A stretch of DNA of 42,920 bases from Chlorogloeopsis fritschii PCC 6912 (GTDB lineage Bacteria > Cyanobacteriota > Cyanobacteriia > Cyanobacteriales > Nostocaceae): contig NZ_AJLN01000102.1 in assembly GCF_000317285.1 (NCBI RefSeq), forward strand, positions 1 to 42,920, given 5' to 3'. The notes under the pieces were generated by a model. The model ran no database searches, was not told the DNA's origin, and worked only from the letters and a program-made list of their open reading frames with translations. Made by a program: the position numbers and the translations under genes. This document shows positions 17,871 through 26,214 of the stretch, piece after piece. Positions within the stretch are counted from its first letter, which is position 1. Every line of letters begins with the position of its first letter.

Positions 17871-18848
17871 TCACCTATCCTTTGATATTAATAGCAATTC
17901 CTTTGCTCTTGCTTCTCCTCTTATAAGTTGCTCTCTTCTCCAAGCTTGGGGGCTGGTGTGATGGTGTTGGCGAAACTGGCGAAAGAAATGAGCTACACTG
18001 TGATATCCCACTTTGGTAGCTATCTCCTCTACTGTTTCATCAGTTTCCAACAGCAAGGTGCGAATGGCTGCCATTCGACGCTCAATAATCCAGTTCTGAA
18101 CGGTTTGTCCTGTTTGACGTCGCACCAGGTTAGTAAGGTAGGTTGAAGAATAACCAACTGCAACAGCTACGTCGCAGAGGGTAATTTGTCGGTGATAATT
18201 AGCTTCAATGAAGTTAAAGACTTCACTTAATAGAGGATCGGACGGAAATATAAACTCATGTTTTGTCGGTTCTCTGGTGTCAGTTGGTATTAGTTCTGCG
18301 CACGTTTGGCACTGTTGATGAGATTTGTCTAGTGGCAGTTCTGCGCATACTTGGCATTGTTGATGATGTTCGCTCAATGGTGGTTCTGGCAATGCTTGGG
18401 ACTGTTTAGCATACCAGTACTGGAGGATATTTCTTTTGTGTAAGCAAGCGGCGATCGCCCTGAGCAATTCATCTCCTGTACAGGGTTTAGTCAGATAATC
18501 ATCCGCTCCTAGTTCCATAGCTTTGCGAATATCGCCTCGATTCACTTTAGAAGTGACAAAAATTAAAGGAATAATAGCTGTAACAAAGTTTTGGCGGAGC
18601 GTGGTTAAGACACTGTAACCATCGAGTTTAGAAATCGAAATTTCACTTACGATTAAATCGGGTAACTCTTGTTGTGCTCGTTGGACACCAATAAGACCAT
18701 TTTCAGCAGCTATGATGTAAAATCCTTTTGCTCCGAGGCTTTTTAACAATATATTTCGGATTTCTGCCTTAGGTTCAATTACCAGAATTTTTTTTTCATT
18801 CCAATCTTGCCTACTACCCATAAGCATCACTCTAATATCTCGCCTCAT
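17871..18848 (-). CDS. REC-AraC response regulator with degenerate phosphorylation site; likely cluster regulator
   Basis: 325 residues: a receiver domain (18-138), a linker (139-205) and a C-terminal AraC-type double helix-turn-helix (206-308) with ITLCDVAVAVGYSSTYL and the recognition block EIATKVGYHSVAHFFRQFR. In the receiver the phospho-acceptor position is Glu69 (DLIVSEIS) and the usual acidic pair near the N-terminus reads IEP; the Lys of TKPC (121) is kept. It may therefore act without phosphorylation or be locked active. The linker contains two copies, 15 residues apart, of HQQCQxCAEL, giving two CxxC pairs. No sensor kinase is adjacent. Position and a shared upstream sequence element point to control of the aro-trp-bisindole genes. 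Alternative starts at codons 8 and 10 exist and no ribosome site decides. Confidence 0.88.
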   Translation of the reverse strand: MRRDIRVMLMGSRQDWNEKKILVIEPKAEIRNILLKSLGAKGFYIIAAENGLIGVQRAQQELPDLIVSEISISKLDGYSVLTTLRQNFVTAIIPLIFVTSKVNRGDIRKAMELGADDYLTKPCTGDELLRAIAACLHKRNILQYWYAKQSQALPEPPLSEHHQQCQVCAELPLDKSHQQCQTCAELIPTDTREPTKHEFIFPSDPLLSEVFNFIEANYHRQITLCDVAVAVGYSSTYLTNLVRRQTGQTVQNWIIERRMAAIRTLLLETDETVEEIATKVGYHSVAHFFRQFRQHHHTSPQAWRREQLIRGEARAKELLLISKDR

Positions 18849-19797
18849 CGAAGAACACTAAAGGCATCAATTCCAAGCAATAACTACTAATACTTTTCTA
18901 ATGAATCCAAGTTGCATACTTACAATGCTTGGCAATCTTTGATGCAAATTAACGTGAGAAAGTATTACTAAACAAAACTTTTATAAATAGTAAAAAATTA
19001 CCCAATAAAAACAGGTGAAAATAACCGAGATTAGTATAACAGTATTACAAATCGTTTTGTCTATCTTTCTTTTGGAATAATTCGACTAAATTCTCGTGAT
19101 TTATAATACAAACCAATTTTACACTTTAAAATAACATACTTATAGTAAGACTTCTACTAATTTTGGGGCTGGTAGTAGATCCAATATTTATATTTTAACT
19201 TTAAAGTAAGAAAAGTAGGATTTGGAGTAAGAAAAGTGGGATTTAGCAAATTTAATTAAATAATTTTATACTGAAATTTTCTTGACTTATTATTTTCTAA
19301 AATTCTTAAAATCTCTTTCTGTATACGTTTCAAGTTTTTAAACTTAAATAGTTACAGAAGAAGAATTAAATATAAAAACTTTTTATTGTCTATGCTTCGC
19401 GCATTTGACACTTTTTGATTTATGCTTAATAAAAAAAACTTATATATATAGTAATTCTGCTTTATTTGTGAGATGTTTAGAACTGACTTTTATTTGTCAT
19501 CTGTCAAAATTTGCGTTTCAATGTGAACTGGGTGTTGAAATCCTTATAATTTCATCTATTTTTGAGATACTTGTCTTCAGAAAGCCTAGAAAGCCCTATT
19601 AGGATGAAGAGGCATTTCTAATTCACATCAGGCGTAATTGACTTGTGGTGGCTGATGACAAATTACAGATCCAAAGAGTAATCTAGCAACTCAAATAGCA
19701 TGGCTGTATTGAGATTTTTGTTGTTGTTTATTTTTTGAGTTTGTCAACAATCTCAGCTTGACATTTAGGTTTTTTCTTTGCAGTAGGAACTGTCATA
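18849..19797. promoter_or_regulatory. Long divergent intergenic region
   Basis: 949 AT-rich bp between the regulator (minus) and the di-haem protein gene (plus). AGTTGCATA lies at 18910-18918 with GATGCAAAT at 18941-18949 as a partial inverse. A 21-bp direct repeat is at 19205-19246. TAGGAA, about 10 nt before 19798, is the likely ribosome site for the plus-strand gene. The remainder (19250-19700) has no convincing gene. Confidence 0.5.
19205..19246. repeat. Tandem 21-bp direct repeat
   Basis: AGTAAGAAAAGTAGGATTTGG and AGTAAGAAAAGTGGGATTTAG follow each other with a 21-bp period and two mismatches. The spacing is two helical turns, so this could be a paired protein-binding site between the divergent genes, or a simple slippage duplication. 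Confidence 0.7.
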
Positions 19798-21909
19798 ATG
19801 GGCATACTACGAGGAATATTGTCCCGTAACAAAATTTTAATGTTCGGGAAAGGGTGGGGTTTTATTTTTGCAAACCTTACTCAACGACTAGTATCAAAGT
19901 ATTCAAAAACTATTACAATTGCGGTCTTAGTAACCGCAGCTGTTATCTGTGGACATACTGTGTCGGCACAAGTAACATCGTCAACAGATTTGGCTTCGCT
20001 GAAAACTGTATCGGTTCCAGAACCTGATAATCTTGGAGACTTCATCAGAGATAAGACAGCTGCAATCAAGCTAGGAAAATCCCTCTTCTGGGATATGCAA
20101 CTTGGCAGTGATGGCGTAATGACCTGTGCTAGCTGTCATTTCCATGCTGGCGCAGACAACAGATCCAAAAATCAGATCAATCCTGGTGTTGAGCGTACCA
20201 ATATTGACGATCCCCTAGTTCAGGATGCAACTTTCCAAGTTGGGGGTGGAGCAAACTACCAGCTAAAGCCGGAAGATTTTCCATTCCACAAACTGTCAAA
20301 CCCAGATGATGTCAATAGTACGGTCTTGTCTGACAGTAACGATATCGTTTCATCTCATGCGGTATTCAATACGGAGTTTGTTGAAGTTGTTCCTGGTCAG
20401 GCGGAGGACAAAGTTAATCAAAAAGAAGATTCGATATTTAACGTCAATGGCACGAATGTACGGCGAGTTGAACCGCGGAACGCTCCAACGGTGATTGATG
20501 CAGTATTCAACTTCCGTAACTTTTGGGATGGAAGGGCACAGAACATCTTCAATGGTGTAAATCCGTGGGGTTTAAGAGATCCCAATGCATTTGTTGGCAA
20601 GGCAAACAAGCCTAATGAGCTAGAACTTGTCAAAGTTAGTCTCAAGAATTCATCTCTAGCTTCCCAGGCGCTGGCTCCACCAATCAGTTCTTTTGAGATG
20701 TCGGCTGATGGTCGCACGTTTCAGGAGATTGGTGACAAATTGGGACGAGTTGACAGATTGAGACAAATTGGCGAGGGATTTGAATTAGACGTCTTTGAAA
20801 GGGGCAGAAAACTACCTCGAAAACTGGGTCAAAAGTTGCTTCCCATCCGCCCGCTAGGCAAACAAATTGTGCATCCAGAGGATAGCGTTTTAGGTGCTGA
20901 TAGTAGATACCCCAAGCCTGGTCTCACAACTCTAACCTATGAAAGATTGATTAAAGATGCCTTCAAGCCAGAGTGGTGGAGATCTACTAAGCGGATTCAA
21001 ATTAACTCTGATGGCTCGCGGACTATAGTTGACGTACCCGATCCTCAAGACAATAACCAGTACAGTTTAATGGAGTACAACTTCCCCTTGTTCTTCGGGC
21101 TGGCAATTCAGTCATACGAGTCCACGCTCATCTCTGACGATACGCCTTTTGATCGCTTTATGGAAGGAAATACCACTGCCCTCACTGAAGAACAACAGCG
21201 GGGATTGCAGGCTTTCCAAACGCAAGGATGTATTGGTTGTCATATAGGTGCGGAGTTTACCATTGCTTCAGTTAGCCATATAAAAACCCAAGGACGCATT
21301 GCACCTGCGCTATTTGGTCAACAACCTGTCGAAGATGTTGGCTTCTTGAATAACGGTGTCAGACCTACGGCGGAAGACCGTGGTGTTGGTGGTAACGATC
21401 CTTTTGGCAATCCGCTTGCAGAATCTCGCCTAGCCCTTAACGGTACATTCCAGCAACTGCTCGGCGAAGAGCCATCAGTTCTCCCTACGGGTGAAGAAAA
21501 CCTGGGTGTAGAGGGAGCCTTCAAGACACCAACACTACGCAATATAGAACTTACTGCCCCTTACTTCCATAATGGTGGGCAGCTGACTCTGGAACAAGTC
21601 GTAGATTTCTACAGTCGTGGCGGAGACTTTCGCCAAGGAGATTTTCCTGGTGTCTTGCCAGTACTTAACTTGAGTGCTCAGGATAAACAGGATATTGTTG
21701 CCTTTCTCAAGAGTTTGACCGATGAGCGAGTTCGCTTTGAGAAAGCGCCTTTCGACCATCCGCAACTGTTCATTCCCAATGGACATCCAGGCGATCAGAA
21801 CTCTGTTACAGACGATGGTACTGGAAAAGCCACAGATGAACTGATAGAAATCCCCGCTGTTGGTAAAAATGGTGGCAATGCCATTAAAAATTTCCTGGAA
21901 CAAGGCTAG
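19798..21909 (+). CDS. Exported di-haem cytochrome c peroxidase/MauG-family protein
   Basis: A 703-residue protein with an N-terminal membrane/signal segment (39-55; likely cleavage after VSA, residues 55-57) and two c-type haem sites, CASCH (110-114) and CIGCH (478-482). Also seen are the family motifs LGKSLFWDMQLGSDG (92-106), RNAPTVIDAVFNFRNFWDGR (227-246) and FKTPTLRNIELTAPYFHNG. It should act in the periplasm or thylakoid lumen, reducing peroxide or, like MauG, oxidising a substrate through high-valent haem. At 703 residues it is longer than classical CcpA or MauG (roughly 320-400), with extra sequence between the haem domains. It is divergent from the bisindole regulator and may or may not belong to the cluster. 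The n-region before the signal is unusually long; Met15 is a possible alternative start. Confidence 0.9.
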   Translation: MGILRGILSRNKILMFGKGWGFIFANLTQRLVSKYSKTITIAVLVTAAVICGHTVSAQVTSSTDLASLKTVSVPEPDNLGDFIRDKTAAIKLGKSLFWDMQLGSDGVMTCASCHFHAGADNRSKNQINPGVERTNIDDPLVQDATFQVGGGANYQLKPEDFPFHKLSNPDDVNSTVLSDSNDIVSSHAVFNTEFVEVVPGQAEDKVNQKEDSIFNVNGTNVRRVEPRNAPTVIDAVFNFRNFWDGRAQNIFNGVNPWGLRDPNAFVGKANKPNELELVKVSLKNSSLASQALAPPISSFEMSADGRTFQEIGDKLGRVDRLRQIGEGFELDVFERGRKLPRKLGQKLLPIRPLGKQIVHPEDSVLGADSRYPKPGLTTLTYERLIKDAFKPEWWRSTKRIQINSDGSRTIVDVPDPQDNNQYSLMEYNFPLFFGLAIQSYESTLISDDTPFDRFMEGNTTALTEEQQRGLQAFQTQGCIGCHIGAEFTIASVSHIKTQGRIAPALFGQQPVEDVGFLNNGVRPTAEDRGVGGNDPFGNPLAESRLALNGTFQQLLGEEPSVLPTGEENLGVEGAFKTPTLRNIELTAPYFHNGGQLTLEQVVDFYSRGGDFRQGDFPGVLPVLNLSAQDKQDIVAFLKSLTDERVRFEKAPFDHPQLFIPNGHPGDQNSVTDDGTGKATDELIEIPAVGKNGGNAIKNFLEQG

Positions 21910-22015
21910 CATTGTTTAGATAATTGACGCATCAAAACTATCTGGAGATAGAAGATGTAAATTATCTAAATGATTAGGCTACCTGACACATTCATCTTCT
22001 CTTGTATTTATATCT

Positions 22016-22046
22016 AAAAACCCTTACAATGTAAGGGTTTTTTATT
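22016..22046. terminator. Bidirectional rho-independent terminator
   Basis: A perfect 10-bp stem AAACCCTTAC/GTAAGGGTTT (22018-22027/22031-22040) with a 3-nt loop, followed by TTTATTTT on the plus strand and preceded by A-rich DNA. It sits between the convergent di-haem protein and WD40 genes and suits both. Confidence 0.85.
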
Positions 22047-22062
22047 TTATTTATATCTGATT

Positions 22063-23076
22063 TTAATTGGAAGATAACTGCCAAATTTTGATAGTATCAT
22101 CGGCACTACCACTAACAAGATTCTGTCCATTCAGGGTAAAAACTACAGACCGAACTGCCTTATGATGTCCTTCTAAAGTGCGAACTAATTGCCCGGTTGT
22201 TATATTCCACAGCTTAATCGTTTGGTCATAGCTACCACTAGCAAGATTTTCTTTGTTGGGGCTAAAACTTACAGAGAAAACTGCTTGATTATGTCCTTTT
22301 AAAGTGCGAAGCAATTGTCCAGTTTTTAAATTCCACAACTTAATTGTTTTGTCTTGACTACCACTTGCTAGCGTTTGTCCATCAGAACTGAAGTCTAAAG
22401 AGAATACTGCGCGATCGTGAGCAGCTATTGAGCTTCTCATTTGAGCATTACTCAATTGCCAAATTATTATTTTTCCATCTTCACAACCAATGGCAATAAA
22501 TTGCCCATCTGGACTTATAGCAACTGTTCTTACTGCACTTAAAAGTTTGAAATTGTGAAGCTTCGTTCCTGTCTCTACATCCCAAAGCTGAACTGTATTG
22601 TCCCAACTACCACTAGCTAAAGTTTTTCCATCTGGGCTGAAGGCTACAGACTTAACATCGTCTGTATGTCCAGATAAAGTACGGATCAGTTTACCTGTTT
22701 TTAGATTCCATAATTTAACTTGATGATCCCAACTACCACTAGCAAGAATCATTCCATTGTTACTAATGGCGATAGAATCGACTGTATTTCCATGCCCCCT
22801 AAAAGTATGAACTAATTTTTCAGTACTTAGATTCCAAATTTTGATATTCTTGTCATAGCCACCACTAGCAATTGTTTGTCCGTTGGGGCTGATAGCAATT
22901 GAATAAATCCATATAGAACGAGCATCCAAAGTACGCTCATTTTGATTTGATATTTTTGGAAAAATTAAAGAGATTTTGTTGATAAAATTTTCTTTTGTCA
23001 AGGCAAAAGATAGAGACATGAACAATAACGAAAATATAAGATAAATTGAAGAATATTGAATATTAGGACGAGCCAT
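22063..23076 (-). CDS. Membrane-anchored/exported seven-bladed WD40 protein
   Basis: A 337-residue protein: a hydrophobic N-terminal segment (about 10-27) consistent with a signal anchor, then seven WD40 units from about residue 53, most ending in IKLWNL or a variant and several opening with GH (for example GHTDDVKSVAFSPDGKTLASG). Seven units make one complete beta-propeller with no fused catalytic domain, so it is probably a scaffold, and the anchor suggests an extracytoplasmic location. Blade 4 (LLSAVRTVAIS) lacks the GH dipeptide. It is 35 bp downstream of the ferric-reductase-like gene on the same strand, so they are likely co-transcribed. Partner unknown. Confidence 0.88.
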   Translation of the reverse strand: MARPNIQYSSIYLIFSLLFMSLSFALTKENFINKISLIFPKISNQNERTLDARSIWIYSIAISPNGQTIASGGYDKNIKIWNLSTEKLVHTFRGHGNTVDSIAISNNGMILASGSWDHQVKLWNLKTGKLIRTLSGHTDDVKSVAFSPDGKTLASGSWDNTVQLWDVETGTKLHNFKLLSAVRTVAISPDGQFIAIGCEDGKIIIWQLSNAQMRSSIAAHDRAVFSLDFSSDGQTLASGSQDKTIKLWNLKTGQLLRTLKGHNQAVFSVSFSPNKENLASGSYDQTIKLWNITTGQLVRTLEGHHKAVRSVVFTLNGQNLVSGSADDTIKIWQLSSN

Positions 23077-23111
23077 AGTTAATGAATAATCGAATATTTT
23101 TATTTAATAAA

Positions 23112-23645
23112 TTATTTAAACTTTTTCATCTGAGAATATTTGTCTTGACACTCCAAATACCGCCTGGTTAAAAATAAAACAATTATTACGAAAATACTAA
23201 TAATTGCCAGTGGAGTTATAAGGCTCCACTGACCAAACATCTTGTCACAGATATGCCAAGCTAATAAAAACATTGCCAAGTATGTTAACTGGTGTAATCG
23301 GCACCAATTTTTCTTGAGCTTCTTTACGCTCCAATTATTAGATGTAGCAGCTAAAAAAATGAATATAATAAATGTTGAAATTCCTTGTATGTAGATTGTA
23401 TAAGTTTTCAAATCAAGAAAATCTAAATTTCTTTTAATTATCAATATCCAGCCATGTCCAAGGGCTAATATAAATGCCAAAATACCTAATTGGCGTCTAA
23501 ATTTCAATAAAAGAACTGGGATTTTAGTTTTTCTAGTAGATGGAAAGACTACTTTTAGGCAAGTAGGAAGTATAGTTAAAATATAACTAAACAAAGCTAA
23601 AAAACCTAATATATTAGCAGTGCTGACAGTATTCAATTTCCACAT
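23112..23645 (-). CDS. Ferric-reductase-like (FRD/MsrQ-type) haem b membrane protein
   Basis: A 177-residue polytopic protein with about five hydrophobic segments. Family features seen: FRRQLGILAFILALGHGW (His64) and RLHQLTYLAMFLLAWHIC (His118, His131), the histidines expected to bind haem b in the ferric reductase-like transmembrane domain, as in MsrQ/YedZ. There is no FAD or NAD domain, so it would be an electron-transfer membrane subunit. MsrP is not adjacent; instead the gene is followed by the WD40 gene. Function beyond haem-based electron transfer is not assignable. Confidence 0.8.
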   Translation of the reverse strand: MWKLNTVSTANILGFLALFSYILTILPTCLKVVFPSTRKTKIPVLLLKFRRQLGILAFILALGHGWILIIKRNLDFLDLKTYTIYIQGISTFIIFIFLAATSNNWSVKKLKKNWCRLHQLTYLAMFLLAWHICDKMFGQWSLITPLAIISIFVIIVLFLTRRYLECQDKYSQMKKFK

Positions 23646-23911
23646 GATATTTTCAAAATCAATAAATTTGTTTTCTTGAGGCTGACATCAGTGGTTAGGC
23701 AAAATTAAAGTTACGGGTGGAGTGAAAAGAACTCTTAACAGTGAACAAAAACGTAGAGAGTTTGTAATTAATTTTGTTTAGTTACTGAGATTTTGATTAT
23801 CAAGAAAAACTGTTAATTAATAAATAATATATTTGTATATTATTTTTTTGCTACATAACTGAAAATTATTCCATATAAAAATAATAAAACATTATATTAA
23901 ATTCAGATAAA

Positions 23912-24022
23912 ATGGTTAAATTAAAAAAAATTATAATTCTTGAAATTAAGCTTTGTCTTTTGTTCAGTACCCTATTTATTGCTTTTATTGGTTTAGTTGC
24001 ATTGATTTCAACAATCTATTAA
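23912..24022 (+). CDS. Possible 36-residue single-pass membrane peptide
   Basis: ATG to TAA gives a basic N-terminus (MVKLKKIIILEIKLCLL) followed by about 20 hydrophobic residues and STIY at the end. Size and layout resemble cyanobacterial one-helix membrane peptides, but I recognise no family, there is no Shine-Dalgarno sequence, and AT-rich DNA gives such frames by chance. Confidence 0.25.
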   Translation: MVKLKKIIILEIKLCLLFSTLFIAFIGLVALISTIY

Positions 24023-24244
24023 GCTAAAAATAAATACTCCATTTCTGATGAAAGTTCTTTAATGATGCCGTAAAATCCTTAAACTCAATAATTATAATTA
24101 TAATAAATACATACGAGATAGCTAAATTAGTATTATTGTTCAAAGACTGCGTTTCTAAGTCTAAGTATTAGAAACCAATATGTCAATCTTATAAATGTTT
24201 AAAAGTGATTACAATATCAATTTATATAATATGCAAAACCTGTT

Positions 24245-24297
24245 TTCAATCACCTATCCTTTGATATGAATAGCAATTCCTTCGTCCTTGCTACCTG
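24245..24297 (-). pseudogene. Near-copy of the 3' end of the REC-AraC regulator gene
   Basis: On the minus strand this reads (VA)RTKELLFISKDR followed by TGA, against (EA)RAKELLLISKDR-stop at the end of the regulator gene (17871-17915). The DNA identity (GGAATTGCTATT, ATATCAAAGGATAGGTGATTG) continues past the stop codon. It is either the stump of a lost second regulator gene or a repeat unit that also ends the regulator gene. Upstream sequence does not continue the similarity. Confidence 0.5.
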
Positions 24298-24441
24298 TAA
24301 AAATTAACAGGTTAAAGCTGACACTGTAAGACAGCGCTGTGAGAGGTTTGCCCTTCGCAAACGACTGAAAACTTGAAGAGAGGCACCAAAAAATATTAAC
24401 CCTGCAAAATTACTCAGAGAAACTGACTAATTAGATTGGTT

Positions 24442-25866
24442 TTAGAGTGTAAGCGAGTATTCTTTTTGTTCTTGCCCCGATAGTTTTGAGAGAGCATTGG
24501 CCTTATTTTGCTTGCCAAACTGCTGGCTAAAATAAAGACGATACAACTCGCAACTGAGACGAGCTTGGTTGCCATCTAGTTTGACTAAACCCAGGCTTTC
24601 GAGCTTATAAGCCGCGATCACGTCTAGTTGCACTCTATCATCAGCAGCAACAATCTGTTGCATAGCCCAGAGCAATTGTGGTTCAGCTTGGAGTAGGGAT
24701 AACAATTCTCTGAAATGTTGACTATAAATTCCAGTTGAAGTTGGAGCTGTTTTTATTAGCATCTCTAGTGTTATTTTCCCGCGATGCAGATGATAAAGTG
24801 CAAGGTTCACTAAATAGGGATGTCCTCCTATCATTGCTTGTAGGGGAGCAAGGCGTTGTGCCCCTTCTTGATCTGCTGCCCAGTCTAGCCCATAACACTT
24901 TGCTAAATTCTGTACCTGCTCTAGGGTAAATGGTGGGATTGGAACTGTTACCCCCAGATTTAAAGGAGACTGGTTGAGCTTGAGCGGAACATAAATTTTT
25001 GTTGTGTGGACTAATACTATCCGCAATTTTTGCCAAGTTTGATCCTGCTTTGCTACCTCGTGCCAAAATCCCAGCATGAGCAAAAAGTCTTGGGCAATGT
25101 TGGGATGTTCAAAAACCCGATGAAGCTCATTTAAAGTTAAGACGACAGGACTATTATCAATGTATTGCAGCAGATATTCCTCAAAATAGATTTTGCAGCT
25201 AACTTTGCTGCCCATCTGGGTATTCCAAAAATCATCTAGACAGGGGAAGAGATTCAACTGCCTGCTAACATTTATACAGAACCAACGCAAAAATTTATCA
25301 AGCGAAGCAAAAACGTCTTCATCAGCTTCTTGAAAGTCTAAATAGGCAATTTGATAACCCCACTCCTTAGCATGAGTAAGCATCCGGTTGAGCAGCGAAC
25401 TTTTTCCCATCTTCCTGGGTGCTTCGATTCGGATTAAGCACCCAGGTTGCTTAATTTCGTTACAAACAAGTTCTTCAAGTGGAGGGCGATTGATGTAAAA
25501 AGGAGAATCTAGAGGCACAGGGCCGCTGAAAAAGCCCATTTTACTAGCTGATACTAGGTCTGAAAATTCATTTTCTGAACTATAATCTAATTGAAAATTC
25601 TGTAAGAGCTGATTTTTTTGCGGTTCTATTCTGTCTTGCAGCTTTTTGCTTAAGACTAGATGTAGATTTTTTTTTGTCACCCTCTCTCCAAGTGCTTCAG
25701 AAAGATCTTGCCATAACTGAGAGCCAACTTCTTTAATGTAGTGGCTCCGATAGCCCGATATCTGAGCCATTTGACTATAAGTTTTGCCCAACCACGATTC
25801 ATGAAGCACAAACCGCTGAATGGAACTGAGAGACTTATCTTGTAGAATTCTTTCTACAGCTTCCAT
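24442..25866 (-). CDS. HTH-AAA ATPase (vWA-MoxR-associated N-terminal domain plus AAA-like domain)
   Basis: 474 residues. The first 65 form a helix-turn-helix-like domain (SLSSIQRFVLHESWLGKTY, YSQMAQISGYRSHYIKEVG) of the type seen at the start of cyanobacterial AAA-like and vWA-MoxR-associated proteins. From about 118 comes a STAND-like AAA domain: GPVPLDSPFYINR, Walker A APRKMGKSS (149-157), and a Walker B-like VVLTLNELHRVF, where the second acidic residue is displaced. Such proteins are abundant in filamentous cyanobacteria and are proposed to be signalling or conflict ATPases. ATG at 25866 was preferred over an upstream in-frame start because GGAAG lies about 8 nt before it. No effector gene is adjacent. 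Confidence 0.8.
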   Translation of the reverse strand: MEAVERILQDKSLSSIQRFVLHESWLGKTYSQMAQISGYRSHYIKEVGSQLWQDLSEALGERVTKKNLHLVLSKKLQDRIEPQKNQLLQNFQLDYSSENEFSDLVSASKMGFFSGPVPLDSPFYINRPPLEELVCNEIKQPGCLIRIEAPRKMGKSSLLNRMLTHAKEWGYQIAYLDFQEADEDVFASLDKFLRWFCINVSRQLNLFPCLDDFWNTQMGSKVSCKIYFEEYLLQYIDNSPVVLTLNELHRVFEHPNIAQDFLLMLGFWHEVAKQDQTWQKLRIVLVHTTKIYVPLKLNQSPLNLGVTVPIPPFTLEQVQNLAKCYGLDWAADQEGAQRLAPLQAMIGGHPYLVNLALYHLHRGKITLEMLIKTAPTSTGIYSQHFRELLSLLQAEPQLLWAMQQIVAADDRVQLDVIAAYKLESLGLVKLDGNQARLSCELYRLYFSQQFGKQNKANALSKLSGQEQKEYSLTL

Positions 25867-26214
25867 AAGTTCTTCCACGGCGATTATAATTATATAAAGG
25901 TTAAACAACAAGTAGATTTACAAACCTATATGTGCTTGCTATTAACTTGATACTTATTATCAATGATAATATACCTGTTAAGAAATATTCACATAAAAAG
26001 TATTCTGAAATAGAAAGCACCTTACTGGTCTAGCATAGCTGTATCCATTCACAGACTTGAAAGTCTCTAGCATCTTTTGTGAATTAACTGCTCTATAATA
26101 TAGAGATAGTTAATTAACATCATTATAAATATTTGCTTTGGTTTAAATACCTAACCTCGATCACTCTACCAGAGCATTACTACTTTTTGCAAGGCTTTAA
26201 TCCTACTGAAAATT
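25867..26214. other. Intergenic region upstream of the HTH-AAA gene
   Basis: 348 AT-rich bp between two minus-strand genes, holding the AAA gene's ribosome site (GGAAG near 25875) and presumably its promoter. No repeat or hairpin stood out. Confidence 0.4.

Larger units (their letters stand above)
23646..24441. other. Long AT-rich intergenic region
   Basis: 796 bp without a confident gene. It contains the promoter side of the ferric-reductase-like gene, one possible 36-codon membrane peptide (23912-24022), and a 50-bp near-copy of the regulator gene's 3' end (24245-24297). The AT-rich stretch 23800-23910 has no recognisable structure. Confidence 0.6.
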
